Of a stretch of 64,000 nt of DNA, positions 1-9,992 are shown piece by piece. The DNA is from Eucalyptus grandis. Taxonomy: Eukaryota > Streptophyta > Magnoliopsida > Myrtales > Myrtaceae. Position 1 is the first letter of the stretch. Every line of letters starts with the position of its first letter. The position numbers and the translations under genes were made by a program. The notes under the pieces were generated by a model. It was not told the origin of the DNA and searched no databases. It saw nothing but the letters and a program-made list of their open reading frames with translations. Location: positions 21,010,520 to 21,074,519 of the forward strand of contig NC_052615.1 in the NCBI RefSeq assembly GCF_016545825.1, in the 5' to 3' direction.

Positions 1-63
1 TCCAGTCAGCCGAGGTCACCGGCCCCTAGCCCGGCAACCCCAGCCGACCCTCATCACCTACAA

Positions 64-70
<7 letters not shown>

Positions 71-116
<46 letters not shown>
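71..116. repeat. (CT)n microsatellite
   Basis: Perfect CT dinucleotide run of 23 units, followed by an AT-rich stretch. It is a simple repeat with no coding potential. Confidence 0.97.
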
Positions 117-121
<5 letters not shown>

Positions 122-2027
122 TAAATAAATTTAGTTTTAAATTTAATTTAATTAACTTTTATAGTAATTATTTATCCACGTCAGAAGCAAAATGACTTCG
201 TTTTGCACTTGACTTGTCGAAAGATTGTCACGTCAGTATTTTGGCCAAATTCTCTCACCGTTAGCACTTAAGTGATCTATTTTGTTCCAATTTTGGCGCT
301 TAAATGTCACTCTTCTAACTTTTAGCATTTAAGTGTCCCTCCATGCTAAGTTTTGGCACTCTAGGTGTCCAGCACTCATGAAAGAAAAAGTCAAAAGAAC
401 AAACAAAGCGAAGTTCAACTTGGACTTTGGCTTGGGATGAAAAAGTTGCGGCTGTTCTCAGTTCACACTGAAATCAGCAATCTTCAAGAAGTGGTGAAAA
501 ACTCAGCCTATAAATAAGGCAATCAATGAAGCATTTGAAGACAGGTCAAAAGGCCTCAAAGAGAGGCTTAACAGCCTGAAGCCACTACAAGCAAAATAGA
601 GAGACTTAGGCATGCCTCAAGGCGACAGAGGCAACGCAGCCTCAAGTCAAGGCGAAGAGCCTTAGGCCAAAGAGGAAGCCAACAAGTGCATAAGTGAACT
701 TCAAGAGAGAGCCACTACAGCCTTAGTAGCTCTGTGTGAGCGAGTTATCCCTCCATGGTCAAGAAGGGAAGATAGAATAGCTAAGTGTATTCGCTTGAAT
801 CAGCTAGTTTGTTTTGAGTCTTTTGAGTATATAGTGTGGTAAGAGAGAGACTATATGGTAATAGTTGTATAAGAGTGAGACAATATTTGAGTGTTATACT
901 TGTGCTGCAATTTAGTATAACGAGTATGTTTTGAATTGTCTATTACAATTCTCTAGTGGAACCATCCTGCTAGGGGTATTAGAGCAAAAGGTCACATACC
1001 CAACATTCTGGACTATTCAAAGGGTGAACAATATATTATTGTTCCAATAAAATATGAGGCTTATTGTAATTTGACTATAGATTAAAAGATACAATGGCGA
1101 TTACACACTCGAGTAACTCAAACACTCTCATTATTTCTCAAGCTCCAACTACACTCAATAACTCACGCAATGTTTAGCCTCAATAATTCATCATTAAATA
1201 ATCTCTCAACTTTATGAAGGAATTATGTACAAATTCTTGCCACATGCATTTAATCGACTTGAATATTAAAAATTTCTTGGTGTAAATCACACAAAGCCAA
1301 TGGAGAAATCCATGGTAAGCACTCATGAAACGGCGCTTCAGACCTCACGTATAAAGTCGTTGCTTTAAAGTTTCATTAACTGCACGAAGACCCACACTGC
1401 CGATCACATGTTAGATTCTCTAGAGGTTCTAAATGTTCTATGTTTTCATTAGTCTCCTTCTATGCCCATTTGAGTACTTTTCGATCCCTTCTAACTTCGT
1501 CTACACATCTTGCTCATATGTCCTCACTAAAGCATATGAAAATCTTCAATTTGACATGATGAACCCACCGTGAACAACATTCTCTCATCTTATCCCCGAA
1601 TAAATAACACCGATTTTTCTTGGATATATTCATTTCCAGTTTTTTTTTTTTTTTGTGGGTGTAATTATTAATCAAACTAACGCATTCTCATGTCCATCAT
1701 CGACGCTCGTTTTGTGTGCATGTCACAATACATTTTCCTCGTAATTCGTGCTGTAAGGCTTCATTGGCCTTGTTGTCATCCTATAAAAATTTTCCTTCGA
1801 CTAATTAAATGGCATTCCATAATTGCCCAAAGCCCCAACGACACTTCTCTATTTCACCCATCCAGACCATACTCCATAGGTGAGATCTCCGGCGCTTTCC
1901 CTTTGATATATATATATCATATAGTATTTAACTCTACTTGGTGATAAATAAAGCATCTGTACTTTTTTTTATTTTGATCTCTCGGAGATTTTATAAAATG
2001 GGCTTTCTAGAGACCCTCCTCCCGACC
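117..2027. other. Gene-free stretch with possible LTR tail and primer-binding-like site
   Basis: I see no gene here. The short open frame at 1690-1944 matches nothing I recognise. At 974-986 the sequence GGGTATTAGAGCA resembles the tRNA-iMet primer-binding site of plant copia elements (TGGTATCAGAGCA). It is preceded by T-rich, LTR-like sequence (about 780-970). This may be the R-U5 end of an old copia LTR, but no matching second LTR or Gag was found, so it remains a weak call. Confidence 0.3.
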
Positions 2028-2441
2028 TAACATAAACACGGTAGCAAAAAGAGGTAACACAAAAGTGTGTAAACTATAAAAATGAGTCAAAGTGAATTGT
2101 TTCACACTAGCACTTCCACGTAATAACTCTACTAAAGAGGATCCTATTGCAGGAATAGCTTCTAGTACACTTGTTACAATTTTGACTGCCCAATAACCAA
2201 TTTGATCCCAAGGTAAGGAATAACCAATTACACCAAAGGATGCAGTCAATACAACCAAAACCACACCTATAACCCAAGTTAATTCATGAGGTTTTTTAAA
2301 ACCACCAGGGAGATGCACACGAAATACGTGCAGGATTATCATTAGGACTATCATACTTGCCGACCATTGATGAATTGATCAAATAAACCAACCAAAGTTA
2401 GCTTCAATCATTATGTATTGAATAGAAGCAAAAGCCTCAAT
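2028..2441 (-). pseudogene. petB: Nuclear-integrated chloroplast petB fragment (cytochrome b6)
   Basis: The minus strand reads as the central two thirds of cytochrome b6, a thylakoid subunit of the cytochrome b6f complex. It starts at EAFASIQYIM and runs through [37 protein letters not shown] and [11 protein letters not shown] to the FVLPL/VFML helix. Frame is kept, but an in-frame TGA (2379-2381) replaces the Arg codon after GWFI. Many changes are C-to-T or G-to-A type, as expected for a methylated plastid insertion (NUPT). The start codon, first transmembrane helix and C-terminus are missing, and flanking DNA on both sides is not plastid-like. It cannot make a working protein. Confidence 0.93.
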
Positions 2442-2551
2442 GCATGATAAGCAAATGTAAATCTTGTAAGAGACCTCAAATTCAAAGTCCATTCGATGAC
2501 CTTTTCTCACAACTGAAAGACAAACACAATATGCTTCACCAAAAAAAAAAA

Positions 2552-2720
2552 AAAAACACAATGCATTTGGTAACATTTTTGTTTTGAAGAACTATTTTTT
2601 TTAAATAGTTTTTTTCTATTTCTATTCCGTAAAATAGTTTTTTAGTAAGACAACGCATTTGGTAACTACACAAAATTTTTATTCCTGGAATAGAAAAAAA
2701 TAGGAGTGTTTGATGCAACC
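2552..2720. mobile_element. MITE remnant
   Basis: AT-rich segment with the phrase GCATTTGGTAAC repeated in direct orientation (about 2563 and 2654). It also has the block TTTTTCTATTTCTATTCC, shared with the ends of the larger inverted-repeat element at 4740-5533. It is probably a deleted member of that family; boundaries are approximate. Confidence 0.5.
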
Positions 2721-3254
2721 CACAATTTTATTTTATTTTTTTGTGCCATAGAATTTTTATTTATTTTTTAATAAATTTGTTATGTTTTTTTTTGCTTGTG
2801 AAGTTCATAGATTTTTGACCTTGCAAAGATTGTCAATCATCTATAGAGAAACCTCACTGAGCTTTGAGAATTTGTACATGAATTGGACAGTGCTATAATA
2901 CTAGTAAAGTTGACTTGAAGGCAGATGGCATTTGATGGCATATTTACACAATCAATCCCAAATCTATAATACAAATTCCAATTAAGTCATAAATTTTTTA
3001 ATTGAACCAATGCACTACTCTACCTTTGAATGATAATGCAATCAAGTCCTTCTGACTAAGTTACCCCTAGAATTATTACATGGCTGTCCAGCCACCCGCG
3101 ACCGTCCTACAAGTTACGGCTGGCAATTTAACGTGGACAATTTTAGACAAATCGATGCCATTTTGCTTAGAATCAGTTTCATTTCGTCTAAGTTAATTAT
3201 ACACTGAACCAAAAGCAAAATTCCCAAAACTAAGCAAATATTTAAGATGTGGTT
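2721..3254. other. AT-rich, gene-free repeat-like sequence
   Basis: No credible gene. The stretch at about 2930-3230 has phrases such as AATTGAACCAATG and a low-complexity look typical of old non-autonomous DNA elements. I could not define termini. Confidence 0.3.
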
Positions 3255-3295
3255 TGCTACGAATGTCGAAAACCATGACAAATTAAGCTTGATTA
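3255..3295 (+). pseudogene. Copia A: left half of Gag zinc knuckle (host element)
   Basis: Reads CYECRKP*QIKLD, the first part of a CX2CX4HX4C knuckle. A stop and Gln replace the expected Gly-His. The reading is cut off at 3295, where copia B begins. It resumes at 8886: there the duplicated target GATTG supplies the TGT codon for the last cysteine, and the Gag basic region follows (MKKRGKFEKKKRALKAK, 8900 onward). This joins the two halves into one element. Confidence 0.8.
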
Positions 3296-3681
3296 TGTTA
3301 GGAACACGGATATATGAAGAGAAAAAAATAGAGAAGAAAACAAGAGAGAATTTTTATGAGGAAAACCCTTCCCAAAATCGGAAAAAGGGAAAAACTATGG
3401 TGCTACACTAGCCAATCTTCCACTATCAATATTAGTGTTACAAGCTATAGGGTTACAAGCTTCACTATTATAACTATAAAAGGCATTGCTCTCTATATAG
3501 TAGGAATCTAGGGCATAGATAATTAAAATGGAAATTACATGTATGCCATTAGCAATAATAAAATCCCCGTTGCCTACTTTAACATTATAGGATGGGTGAC
3601 CTATTGGAAAGTGTATGTCTAAAATAAATTGTTTCTATGCTTAAATATTATTTTCTTCTATCATATTCCACAACTCCATCA
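3296..3681 (-). repeat. Copia B 3' LTR
   Basis: 386-bp LTR, TG...CA ended on the plus strand, pairing with 8497-8885. The two align end to end with frequent substitutions, so the insertion is not recent. Confidence 0.92.
3587..3613 (+). other. 5S rRNA-like motif in copia B LTR (3' copy)
   Basis: The segment contains TAGGATGGGTGACCT followed by a GGAAGT-like block. It resembles the 3' half of plant 5S rRNA (intermediate element plus box C). It lies antisense to the retrotransposon and matches less well than the copy at 8792-8818. No box A partner is evident. Confidence 0.55.
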
Positions 3682-3779
3682 ATCTTCCACTTGGAGACTA
3701 ATCTTTGAAAAAACAACAATAATCTTTCATAGTCTTTATCTTTGTAGCCCAAATTGTCCTAGTGCGGGGCCCTCCCTCA

Positions 3780-4269
3780 TCACTTACCATGGAAGTCAAC
3801 TGAGGCAAGGCACAACCTTAGTTTCTTAATGGTGACAATATTTGTTAACATATTGGCTGGATTTTCTACACCAATAATCTTCTTCAATGGCAAAGTACTA
3901 TTATTTGTCAATTGATGAATTTGATTATACTTTAACGCAATGTGTTTTGTTCTTGAATGAAGTACCGGATTCTTTGCAAGACAAATAGCACTTTGACTAT
4001 CACTGAAAATAACACAATCATCTTGATCCTTGCCTATCTCCTTCAAAAAAAAAAACAAAAATCAATCAAATCATCTCCTAACCAGCTTCAGAAATAGCAA
4101 CATACTCTGCCTCGGTGGTTGAGAGAGACACACATGTCTGAAATCTAGACATCCAACCGATCTTAGTGCCACCTAACGTAAAAACACAACTTGAGGTGAT
4201 GTTCCTATTATTCAAGTCACCACTAAGATCTACACCAACAAAGCCTTGTAAAGTTACACCATTCTTCAT
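3780..4269 (-). pseudogene. Copia B RNase H domain
   Basis: Two minus-strand readings, 4078-4269 and 3780-4058, together give copia RNase H. The first has FVGVDLSGDLNNR, SRFQTCVSLSTTEAEYVAIS. The second has DDCVIFSDSQSAICLAKNPV and HSRTKHIALKYNQIHQL. The catalytic DSQSA and TEAEY motifs are visible. A short A-rich expansion and frameshift separate the pieces. Confidence 0.9.
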
Positions 4270-4340
4270 AAAACATTATGACATACCAGAAGTGTCTCTT
4301 ATATATCTTAATAATCACTTTACAGCTTCCTAATGCTTTA

Positions 4341-5872
4341 TTATTGATTTGCCATGTATCTGCTCACAACTCTCACTGCATGAGCTATGTCTGGTCGAGT
4401 AAATATCATAACATACATTAAACTGCCAACAGCTAATACATAAGGCACCTTATCCATATACTCCCGCTCTTCTTCTGTCTTCAATAATTGCTTCTTTGAG
4501 AGTTTGAAGTGACTTGCTAAAGGTGTACTTCTACGCTTTGCATTCTGAACTCCGAACCTGTCTAGCACATTTTCAATGTACTTTTCTTGAGATAATTTTA
4601 AAATTCCTTTGGATCTATCCCACGTGATCCTCATCCCAAGAATTTGATTCGCTACACCCAACTCTTTCATCTCAATCTCTTTTGACAATTGCTACTTCAG
4701 TATGTTGATCTCTCCCATGCTAGATCCTGCGATGAGTATGGGCCTGCATGTTTGTGTTTCTTTTTTTTGTTCATGAATAGATTTTCTGTATTTTGGTTCC
4801 CGAACAAAAAAACAACAAAACGCGTTTGTTTGCGTTTTTGTTCAAAATCTGTTTTTTTGTTCCTGGAACAAAATTAGAACATAAATAAGAAACAAAAAAA
4901 AGTTGTTTTTTTGTTCCAGAAACACTTTTTGAAGAATTGAAAGAACAAAAACACAAGAAACACTTTTTCTTCTTCGTTTCTTCTTCTTTTTTCTTTGGTC
5001 AGTCGCCGGCCTCGGCCATGGCCAGCGATCGGCCGTCAAGGGCCAGCGACCTCGCCGGAGGGTCGCCGGCCCCAGCCGAGGCCGAGCATCGCCAGCCCCT
5101 AGCGAGGCTCGGCCTTGCCTTGGCTTGCGAGCTCGAGCTCGCCCCATCCGGCGAGGCCAAGCTCGCCCGGCCACCGCAAGGCTCGACGAGCTCGGGCTTG
5201 CCCAGATTCAGCGAGGCCAAGCTCGCCCAGCCAAGGCAAGGCCGCCGGCCTCATTAGCCGGTCACCGGCCATGGCCGAGGCCGGAGACCAGCCAAAAGAA
5301 GAAAAAAGAAAAAAGAAAGAAAAAAGGAAAAATAAAATAAAAATATTAAAAAATTAAAAGAAACAAAAAAAGAATACAAATTTACCAAACATGTTTCTAT
5401 TCATTTTTTATTTTCGGAACAAGTTTACCAAATGCGTCTTTCTGATCAAAAATTGTTCCCCGGAATAGAAATAGTTTTTTCTATTTCTATTCCCCGGAAT
5501 AATTTTTGAACAGAAACACAAACAAACGCACCCTATATCATCCACATACAATAGCAAAATAATATAGTAGTCATCAAATTTCTTAAAGTAACAACAATAA
5601 TCCATATCATTTCTAGTGAACCCGTTAACACACATAAAAGTATCAAATTTCTTGTACCACTGTCTAAGAGCCTATTTCAAGCGAAATAAATTTTTCTTCA
5701 ATTTGCAGACATAATTTTCTTTTCTAGAAACCCGAAAACCTTTTGGTTGTATCATGTAAATATTCTCCCCCAAATTACCATGGAGGAATGCAATCTTAAC
5801 ATCTAATTGCTCCAGATGTAAATTTTCATCGGCAACAATACTCAATACTAACCTAATAGTAAACAATTTCAC
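4341..5872 (-). pseudogene. Copia B reverse transcriptase, split by a DNA element
   Basis: Three blocks on the minus strand give copia RT. 5672-5872 reads KLFTIRLVLSIVADENLHLE, then QLDVKIAFLHGNL and IYMIQPKGF. 5534-5635 reads CYFKKFDDYYIILLLYVDDI, with the catalytic YVDD. 4341-4730 reads LIAGSSMGEINILK, a stop, then QLSKEIEMKELGVANQILGM and the ARYMANP-type end. The break falls directly after YVDDI, where the 794-bp element at 4740-5533 is inserted between the codons for Ile and Leu. Several stops show long inactivity. Confidence 0.9.
4740..5533. mobile_element. Inverted-repeat DNA element (MITE-like, GC-rich core)
   Basis: Ends are inverted: GGGCCTGCATGTTTGTGTTT on the left and, as reverse complement, GGGTGCGTTTGTTTGTGTTT on the right. 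The 3-bp flank TAT is present on both sides (4737-4739, 5534-5536), and its removal restores the copia RT reading GAT GAT ATA CTC. AT-rich arms enclose a GC-rich core (about 4998-5290) of repeated GCTCGCC/GGCGAG phrases; the long open frames there are compositional artefacts. GGG termini with a 3-bp duplication suggest the PIF/Harbinger group, though TAT is not its usual target. Confidence 0.8.
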
Positions 5873-6420
5873 AACTGGAGAAAAAAATCTCTATGCAATC
5901 AATTCCTTCTTTTTGTTGAAACTCTTTTACTACTAATCTTGCTTTGTATCTTTTGCTGCCATTAGGTTCTTTTTTGAACCGATACACTCACTTATTCTGC
6001 AATGTTTTCTTCCCATCTAGTAATTGACTTAACACCCAAGTTCTATTTTCTCGAGTGAATCCAACTCATCCTACATTGCTAACTCCCACTTAACAGAATC
6101 TTTAACCTACACTGCTTCCGAAAAATTTTATGATTCGCCAACGTCAGTCAAAAGCAAATAATACAATGGCGGAGAATATCTTTGTATAGGTTTAGGTGTT
6201 CTATTAGATCTTCTCATAGTGGGTTCAGGTGTACATAATTCTTGTTGTACTTTTTTATCAGAGTCAACAACAACAATAGAAATTTCAAATTAAACACTCT
6301 TAGAAACCTCCTCTAGTTTAATCTCTCTATTCTCCACCGTTTGTTTCTTCACACTAGATTCTGGTGCAGATTTGTCTTTATACAATAAGTTTTCATTGAA
6401 TATAACATCAGCAATTCTTT
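5873..6420 (-). pseudogene. Copia B integrase-RT linker, degraded
   Basis: Between integrase and RT, minus-strand sequence of the expected spacing carries multiple stops. Short pieces resemble the copia 'revolver' start of RT, but I could not extend them reliably. No separate gene is seen. Confidence 0.5.
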
Positions 6421-7338
6421 TTATTTTTTTATTTTATTCATCCCAAAATTGATAACCGAAATAATTAGAACCATATCCAATGGAAAAACATTTTTAGCTT
6501 TTGCATAAAGCTTTTCTCTATTTTCATAATTTACATGGACATACGAAACATAACCAAAAACTTTCAAATGTGAGAAATTTACCTTTTTGCCACTCCATTC
6601 TTCTTCTGGTAACTTAAAAGCAAGCGAAACTAAAGGTTCTTTGTTAATTAGATACGCTGCTGTGTTAATTGCATCTGCCCAAAACATCTTCAGTAATCCT
6701 TCATGCAACCTCATACTTCTTGCACGCTCATTCAAAGTAATATTCAGTCTTTCAGCAACTCTGTTTTGCCGTGGTCTGTTGGGAGCAGTTCTTGTCATTA
6801 TGATTCCGTTCTCTACATAAATTTGCTTGAACTCCTTGCTATCATACTCATCATCATTATCAGATCTTAGATATCTAATCTTTAGACCAGTTTCATTCTC
6901 CACTTCAGCTTTACAATCTCTTAAAAGTAGCAAGCGCATCCGATTTATTTTTCAAAAAATAAACACATACCTTTCTAGTGGAGTTGTCAATGAATGTGAC
7001 ATAATAGCGCGAGCCTCCAAGGGAATTCACAAGAGCTAGTCCCCACACATCTGTATGCACCAACTCTAATTTTCTTTTCTTTGGTTCTCTTCCAATTTTC
7101 AAAAACTAACGCATTTTTGCTTGCCCTAAACACAATCTTCACATAGACCAATATCTATGGACTTCATATTAGGTAGTTTTCCGTTAGATGCTAATAATTT
7201 CATTCTCTTTTTGCTCGGGTGTCCAAGCCTATAGTGCCATAATTTGGAATCAACTTCAAACTTAGCAAATGTTGCGGTTTCTATATTGCTTTCAGTTATG
7301 TAGAGTGTTCCTGACTTTGTTCCCCGTGCTACAACCAA
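6421..7338 (-). pseudogene. Copia B GAG-pre-integrase and integrase
   Basis: 7126-7338 gives the pre-integrase zinc finger (LWHYRLGHPSKKRMKLL, then LCEDC). 6911-7102 reads KLELVHTDVWGLA and GSRYYVTFIDNSTRKVCVYF. 6421-6939 reads GLKIRYLRSDNDDEYDSKEF and APNRPRQNRVAERLN. The catalytic D,D,E core is partly kept: HTDVW, then SDND, then RVAER. The usual NGVAER has become NRVAER. Frame changes separate the blocks. Confidence 0.9.
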
Positions 7339-7690
7339 AGTACCTTAACTATTTTCCAAGAGCCATCCCCAAAAATAGTTCAGTATCCCGTGCTTTCTAA
7401 TTGATTTATAGAGATTACATTTCTCTTAAGTCCTTCAACATATCTAACATCATGCAACTTCCATTGATATTCATTACTAGATTTTATATAAACATCACCC
7501 TTTCCCATAAACATTTTCAAATTTTCCAGCAATAAAATTGTGCATTAATTCTTTGCATGAAGTAGAGTGAAACGATACACCTAAGTCAAGAATCTAAGAC
7601 TCAATTGAACTATCAATGCTCAAAATTAAAGCATCACTATCATGCGTCTCTTCAAGAGTTGCGTTCATAGATTTTTCTTCCTCATGATTT
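7339..7690 (-). pseudogene. Copia B protease region
   Basis: Minus-strand reading around 7590-7530 gives ILDLGVSFHSTSCKELMHNF. The catalytic Asp-Ser-Gly of copia proteases is altered to Asp-Leu-Gly. Degraded sequence leading to the pre-integrase domain follows. Confidence 0.7.
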
Positions 7691-7695
7691 CGGTT

Positions 7696-8304
7696 TCAAT
7701 ACTGAATTTTTTTCTCTAGGGCTCTACAATCTCGTTTCAAATGGCCTTTCTTTTCATAATTCCAGCAAATTATTTCTCCATGAGGTCTTGATTTACTTCT
7801 TCCTCTAGATTTCGATCTACACGGTACTAGTTCTGCCTCATTGATTGCTTCTTCCTCTATCTTCAGTATTTGCACTCGAAAATTCACCTGATTTTTTCTA
7901 CGGCGAATATTTTTGCTAAAAATCAAACCTCAGATTGTTTGACGCTTCAACTTTTTCTTTCCAAACGAATTGCTCACTGTAGTCACTGTTGCACTCCAAC
8001 TTACAGGTAGAGAAGACGATAAAATTTAAACCTTTACCTCACCGTCGAATTTGATATCCACTAAACTCAATTAAGTCATGATCATGTCAAATTCATTGAT
8101 GTGATCTATCACTGAAGCACCTTTGTTCATCTTTAGATTGAAAAGACAACGCATCAAATGTACCTTGTTTGATGTGGAAGGCTTCTCATACATATTGGAC
8201 AACGCTGCCATCAAATCGATCGTTGTCGCCTCATTGACAATGTTGAAAGCAACGTTCTGCACCAATGTGAGATGAATCATATCCAAAGCATGTCGATCTA
8301 ACAA
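7696..8304 (-). pseudogene. Copia B Gag
   Basis: 8071-8304 reads LDRHALDMIHLTLVQNVAF and LMRCLFNLKMNKGASVIDHI, the UBN2-type Gag core. 7696-7926 carries a basic region and the nucleocapsid knuckle CWNYEKKGHLKRDC, where the second Cys of CX2C is now Tyr. Gag is split by stops between the two pieces. Order and spacing to the primer-binding site are normal for copia. Confidence 0.88.
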
Positions 8305-8481
8305 TTCCCACTCTTCTTGATTTATAGAGTTTGGTTTCTCTCCAGACAGAGACTAATGCAAGTTCTTTTGGTACATCATATTCTCGATCTGCATCTTCTA
8401 GAAACCAAAGTCCTTGCTATCAAACAATCGATCTTGACCTTCCCTTCGTCCATATTCGCTTGCACTATTTCGCCAAAACTA

Positions 8482-8494
8482 GGGTCCGATACCA
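8482..8494 (-). other. Copia B primer-binding site
   Basis: The minus strand reads TGGTATCGGACCC two bases inside the 5' LTR. It is close to the tRNA-iMet complement TGGTATCAGAGC used by plant copia elements. Confidence 0.8.
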
Positions 8495-8496
8495 AT

Positions 8497-8885
8497 TATT
8501 AGGAAAGAGAATATATAAAGAGTAAAAATAGAGAAGAAAACAAGCGATAATTTTTTACGTGGAAAATCCTTCCCAAAATCAGGAAAATGGAAAAAAAACC
8601 TATGGTGCCGCACTAGGTAATCTTTCACTATCGATATCAATGTTACAAGTTCTAGGGTTACAAGCTTCAGCATTACAACTATAAAAGACATTGCCCTATA
8701 TATAGCAGGAGTCTAGAGCATACATAATTAATATGAAAATTACATATATGCAAGTAGCAACAATAAAATCCATATTGCCTGCTTTAACATTATAGGATGG
8801 GTGACCTACTAGGAAGTGCATGCCTAAAATTAATTGTTTTTGTGCTTAACATTATTTTCCTCTATCAGACTCCACAACTCCATCA
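8497..8885 (-). repeat. Copia B 5' LTR
   Basis: 389-bp partner of the LTR at 3296-3681. Its outer end (8885) abuts GATTG, the right target-site copy. TATATATAG at about 8697-8705 could be the LTR promoter region. Confidence 0.92.
8792..8818 (+). other. 5S rRNA-like motif in copia B LTR (5' copy)
   Basis: TAGGATGGGTGACCT is followed by ACTAGGAAGT. Against the plant 5S rRNA 3' region (TAGGATGGGTGACCTCCTGGGAAGT, recalled) I count 23 of 25 positions identical. Orientation is antisense to the element. The rest of 5S rRNA, including box A, is not recognisable nearby. Confidence 0.65.
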
Positions 8886-9184
8886 GATTGTCCACTTCAA
8901 ATGAAGAAGAGAGGAAAGTTCGAAAAGAAGAAGCGTGCACTCAAAGCTAAAACTTGTAGTGATATCAAGTGCAAAAGCAGCAATGAAGATCTCGATCATG
9001 CCAACATATGCCTTATGGCTAACTAAAAGTGATGAAGAAATCAAGGTAGAAAATTATGACCTTACTTGTAAAGAAATGCAAGAATTTTTAAAAGAAGTTT
9101 TTGAGGAATACAAAAAGGCTTCCAAAAAGATTTCTGATTTAAAAAGGGATGGAGCAAAACTCACTATTAAAAACATTTCTCACG
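8886..9184 (+). pseudogene. Copia A: Gag basic region and coiled coil
   Basis: This continues the knuckle from 3295. It reads PLQMKKRGKFEKKKRALKAK, then DLDHANICLMAN, a stop, and in a shifted frame SDEEIKVENYDLTCKEMQEF, EEYKKASKKISDLKRDGAKL. The acidic and coiled-coil Gag tail is characteristic of SIRE/Maximus-type copia. It breaks at about 9185 into an unrelated repeat. Confidence 0.82.
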
Positions 9185-9500
9185 GCTTTAAAACGTGTTA
9201 TGTAGGGGCAGAGGGCCATCCCTCAGGCCTTCCCTCTCCCAAGCCATAATATTGTCCGCTTTGGAGGCATGACCCACCGGCGCACCCTCCCTCACGGCTT
9301 TGTTTTCAACGCAGCGCAAGCGTATGTGAAACGCGTTACGCAGATTAGAGGGACCCAAGTCTTATAAATTAGCTCAGGACTCCCTCCCTAGGCAATGTGG
9401 GACAAGAGACATGCCCCTCCTTGCGGACGTCCGGGGACCGAGGCGCGGACGCACTGCCATCCCTTCTCCCTGCGCACTGTCGCTTGGGTTGTCACATAAT
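9185..9500. mobile_element. Unclassified insertion in copia A Gag
   Basis: GC-richer block between two parts of the same Gag. It starts near CTCACGGCTTTAAAACG and contains TATAAATTAG and GGCAATGTGGGAC. These resemble a widespread plant repeat that carries a 'CAATGTGGGAC' phrase. Exact ends and target duplication were not found; the short open frames at 9374-9761 mostly belong to this block. Confidence 0.5.
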
Positions 9501-9965
9501 GACTTTGGCAAGGAACTCAATACATGTATTGTGCAACGCAAACTTGCTGAAGACAAAGCCGACCCTCTCAAGAAAGAGATCTCACTTGCTTGCTCAATTT
9601 TTTTTCTTGGTTCAAAAATACTGGAGCACATCCTTTCAATTCAAATCCCTTATTACACCAAATCCGATTTAGGACATGAGGGAAATGAAGAAGAAAGCAA
9701 TCCATTTCCAAAAACTAAAGAAACAATTTCAAAGAAAACTCGTATTTCCATTCCAGTTTAAAAGGTAACTTTGAAGAACATTTTATTAAAGACATTAGTA
9801 AAAAGTTCCCTAACTATTCCAGCTGCAATGGGGAGGGTCGTTCAAAACATGAGTGTTCAAGCCAAAAAGCAAAATCAAAGAAGGTGAACCGGAAGTTTAG
9901 ATATACTAATAGTGATGGACCCAAGTTTGTGTGGGTACCACAGAAGAACAAATTGACTTTTTAAT
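9501..9965 (+). pseudogene. Copia A: Gag C-terminal part
   Basis: Reads KLAEDKADPLKKEISLACSI, HEGNEEESNPFPKTKETISK and, later, NSDGPKFVWVPQKNKLTF. The last phrase is the linker that precedes protease in SIRE-type elements (xxGPKxxWVPK). Frames change several times. Confidence 0.75.
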
Positions 9966-9992
9966 GTAGGGAAAGAAGTAATCAAAAGATAG

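Larger units (their letters stand above)
3296..8885 (-). mobile_element. Copia B: full-length Ty1/copia LTR retrotransposon
   Basis: A 5.6-kb element with two similar LTRs (3296-3681 and 8497-8885). A primer-binding site lies inside the 5' LTR (8482-8494). Gag, protease, integrase, reverse transcriptase and RNase H follow in copia order on the minus strand, and a purine-rich tract sits next to the 3' LTR (about 3682-3695, AAGTGGAAGA on the minus strand). Flanks are GATTA (3291-3295) and GATTG (8886-8890), a 5-bp target duplication with one change. All coding domains carry stops or frameshifts, so it is non-autonomous. It sits inside copia A and is itself broken by a DNA element at 4740-5533. 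Confidence 0.93.

Noticed and set aside
4842..5357. Several overlapping open frames of 60-110 codons on both strands
   Set aside because: They lie in the GC-rich core of the inverted-repeat element, consist of Arg/Ala/Pro/Ser repeats and follow base composition, not a protein.
9185..9500. Cassandra-type TRIM with 5S domain
   Set aside because: The TATAAATT and CAATGTGGGAC phrases are reminiscent, but no 5S-like block or TG/CA ends could be found here.
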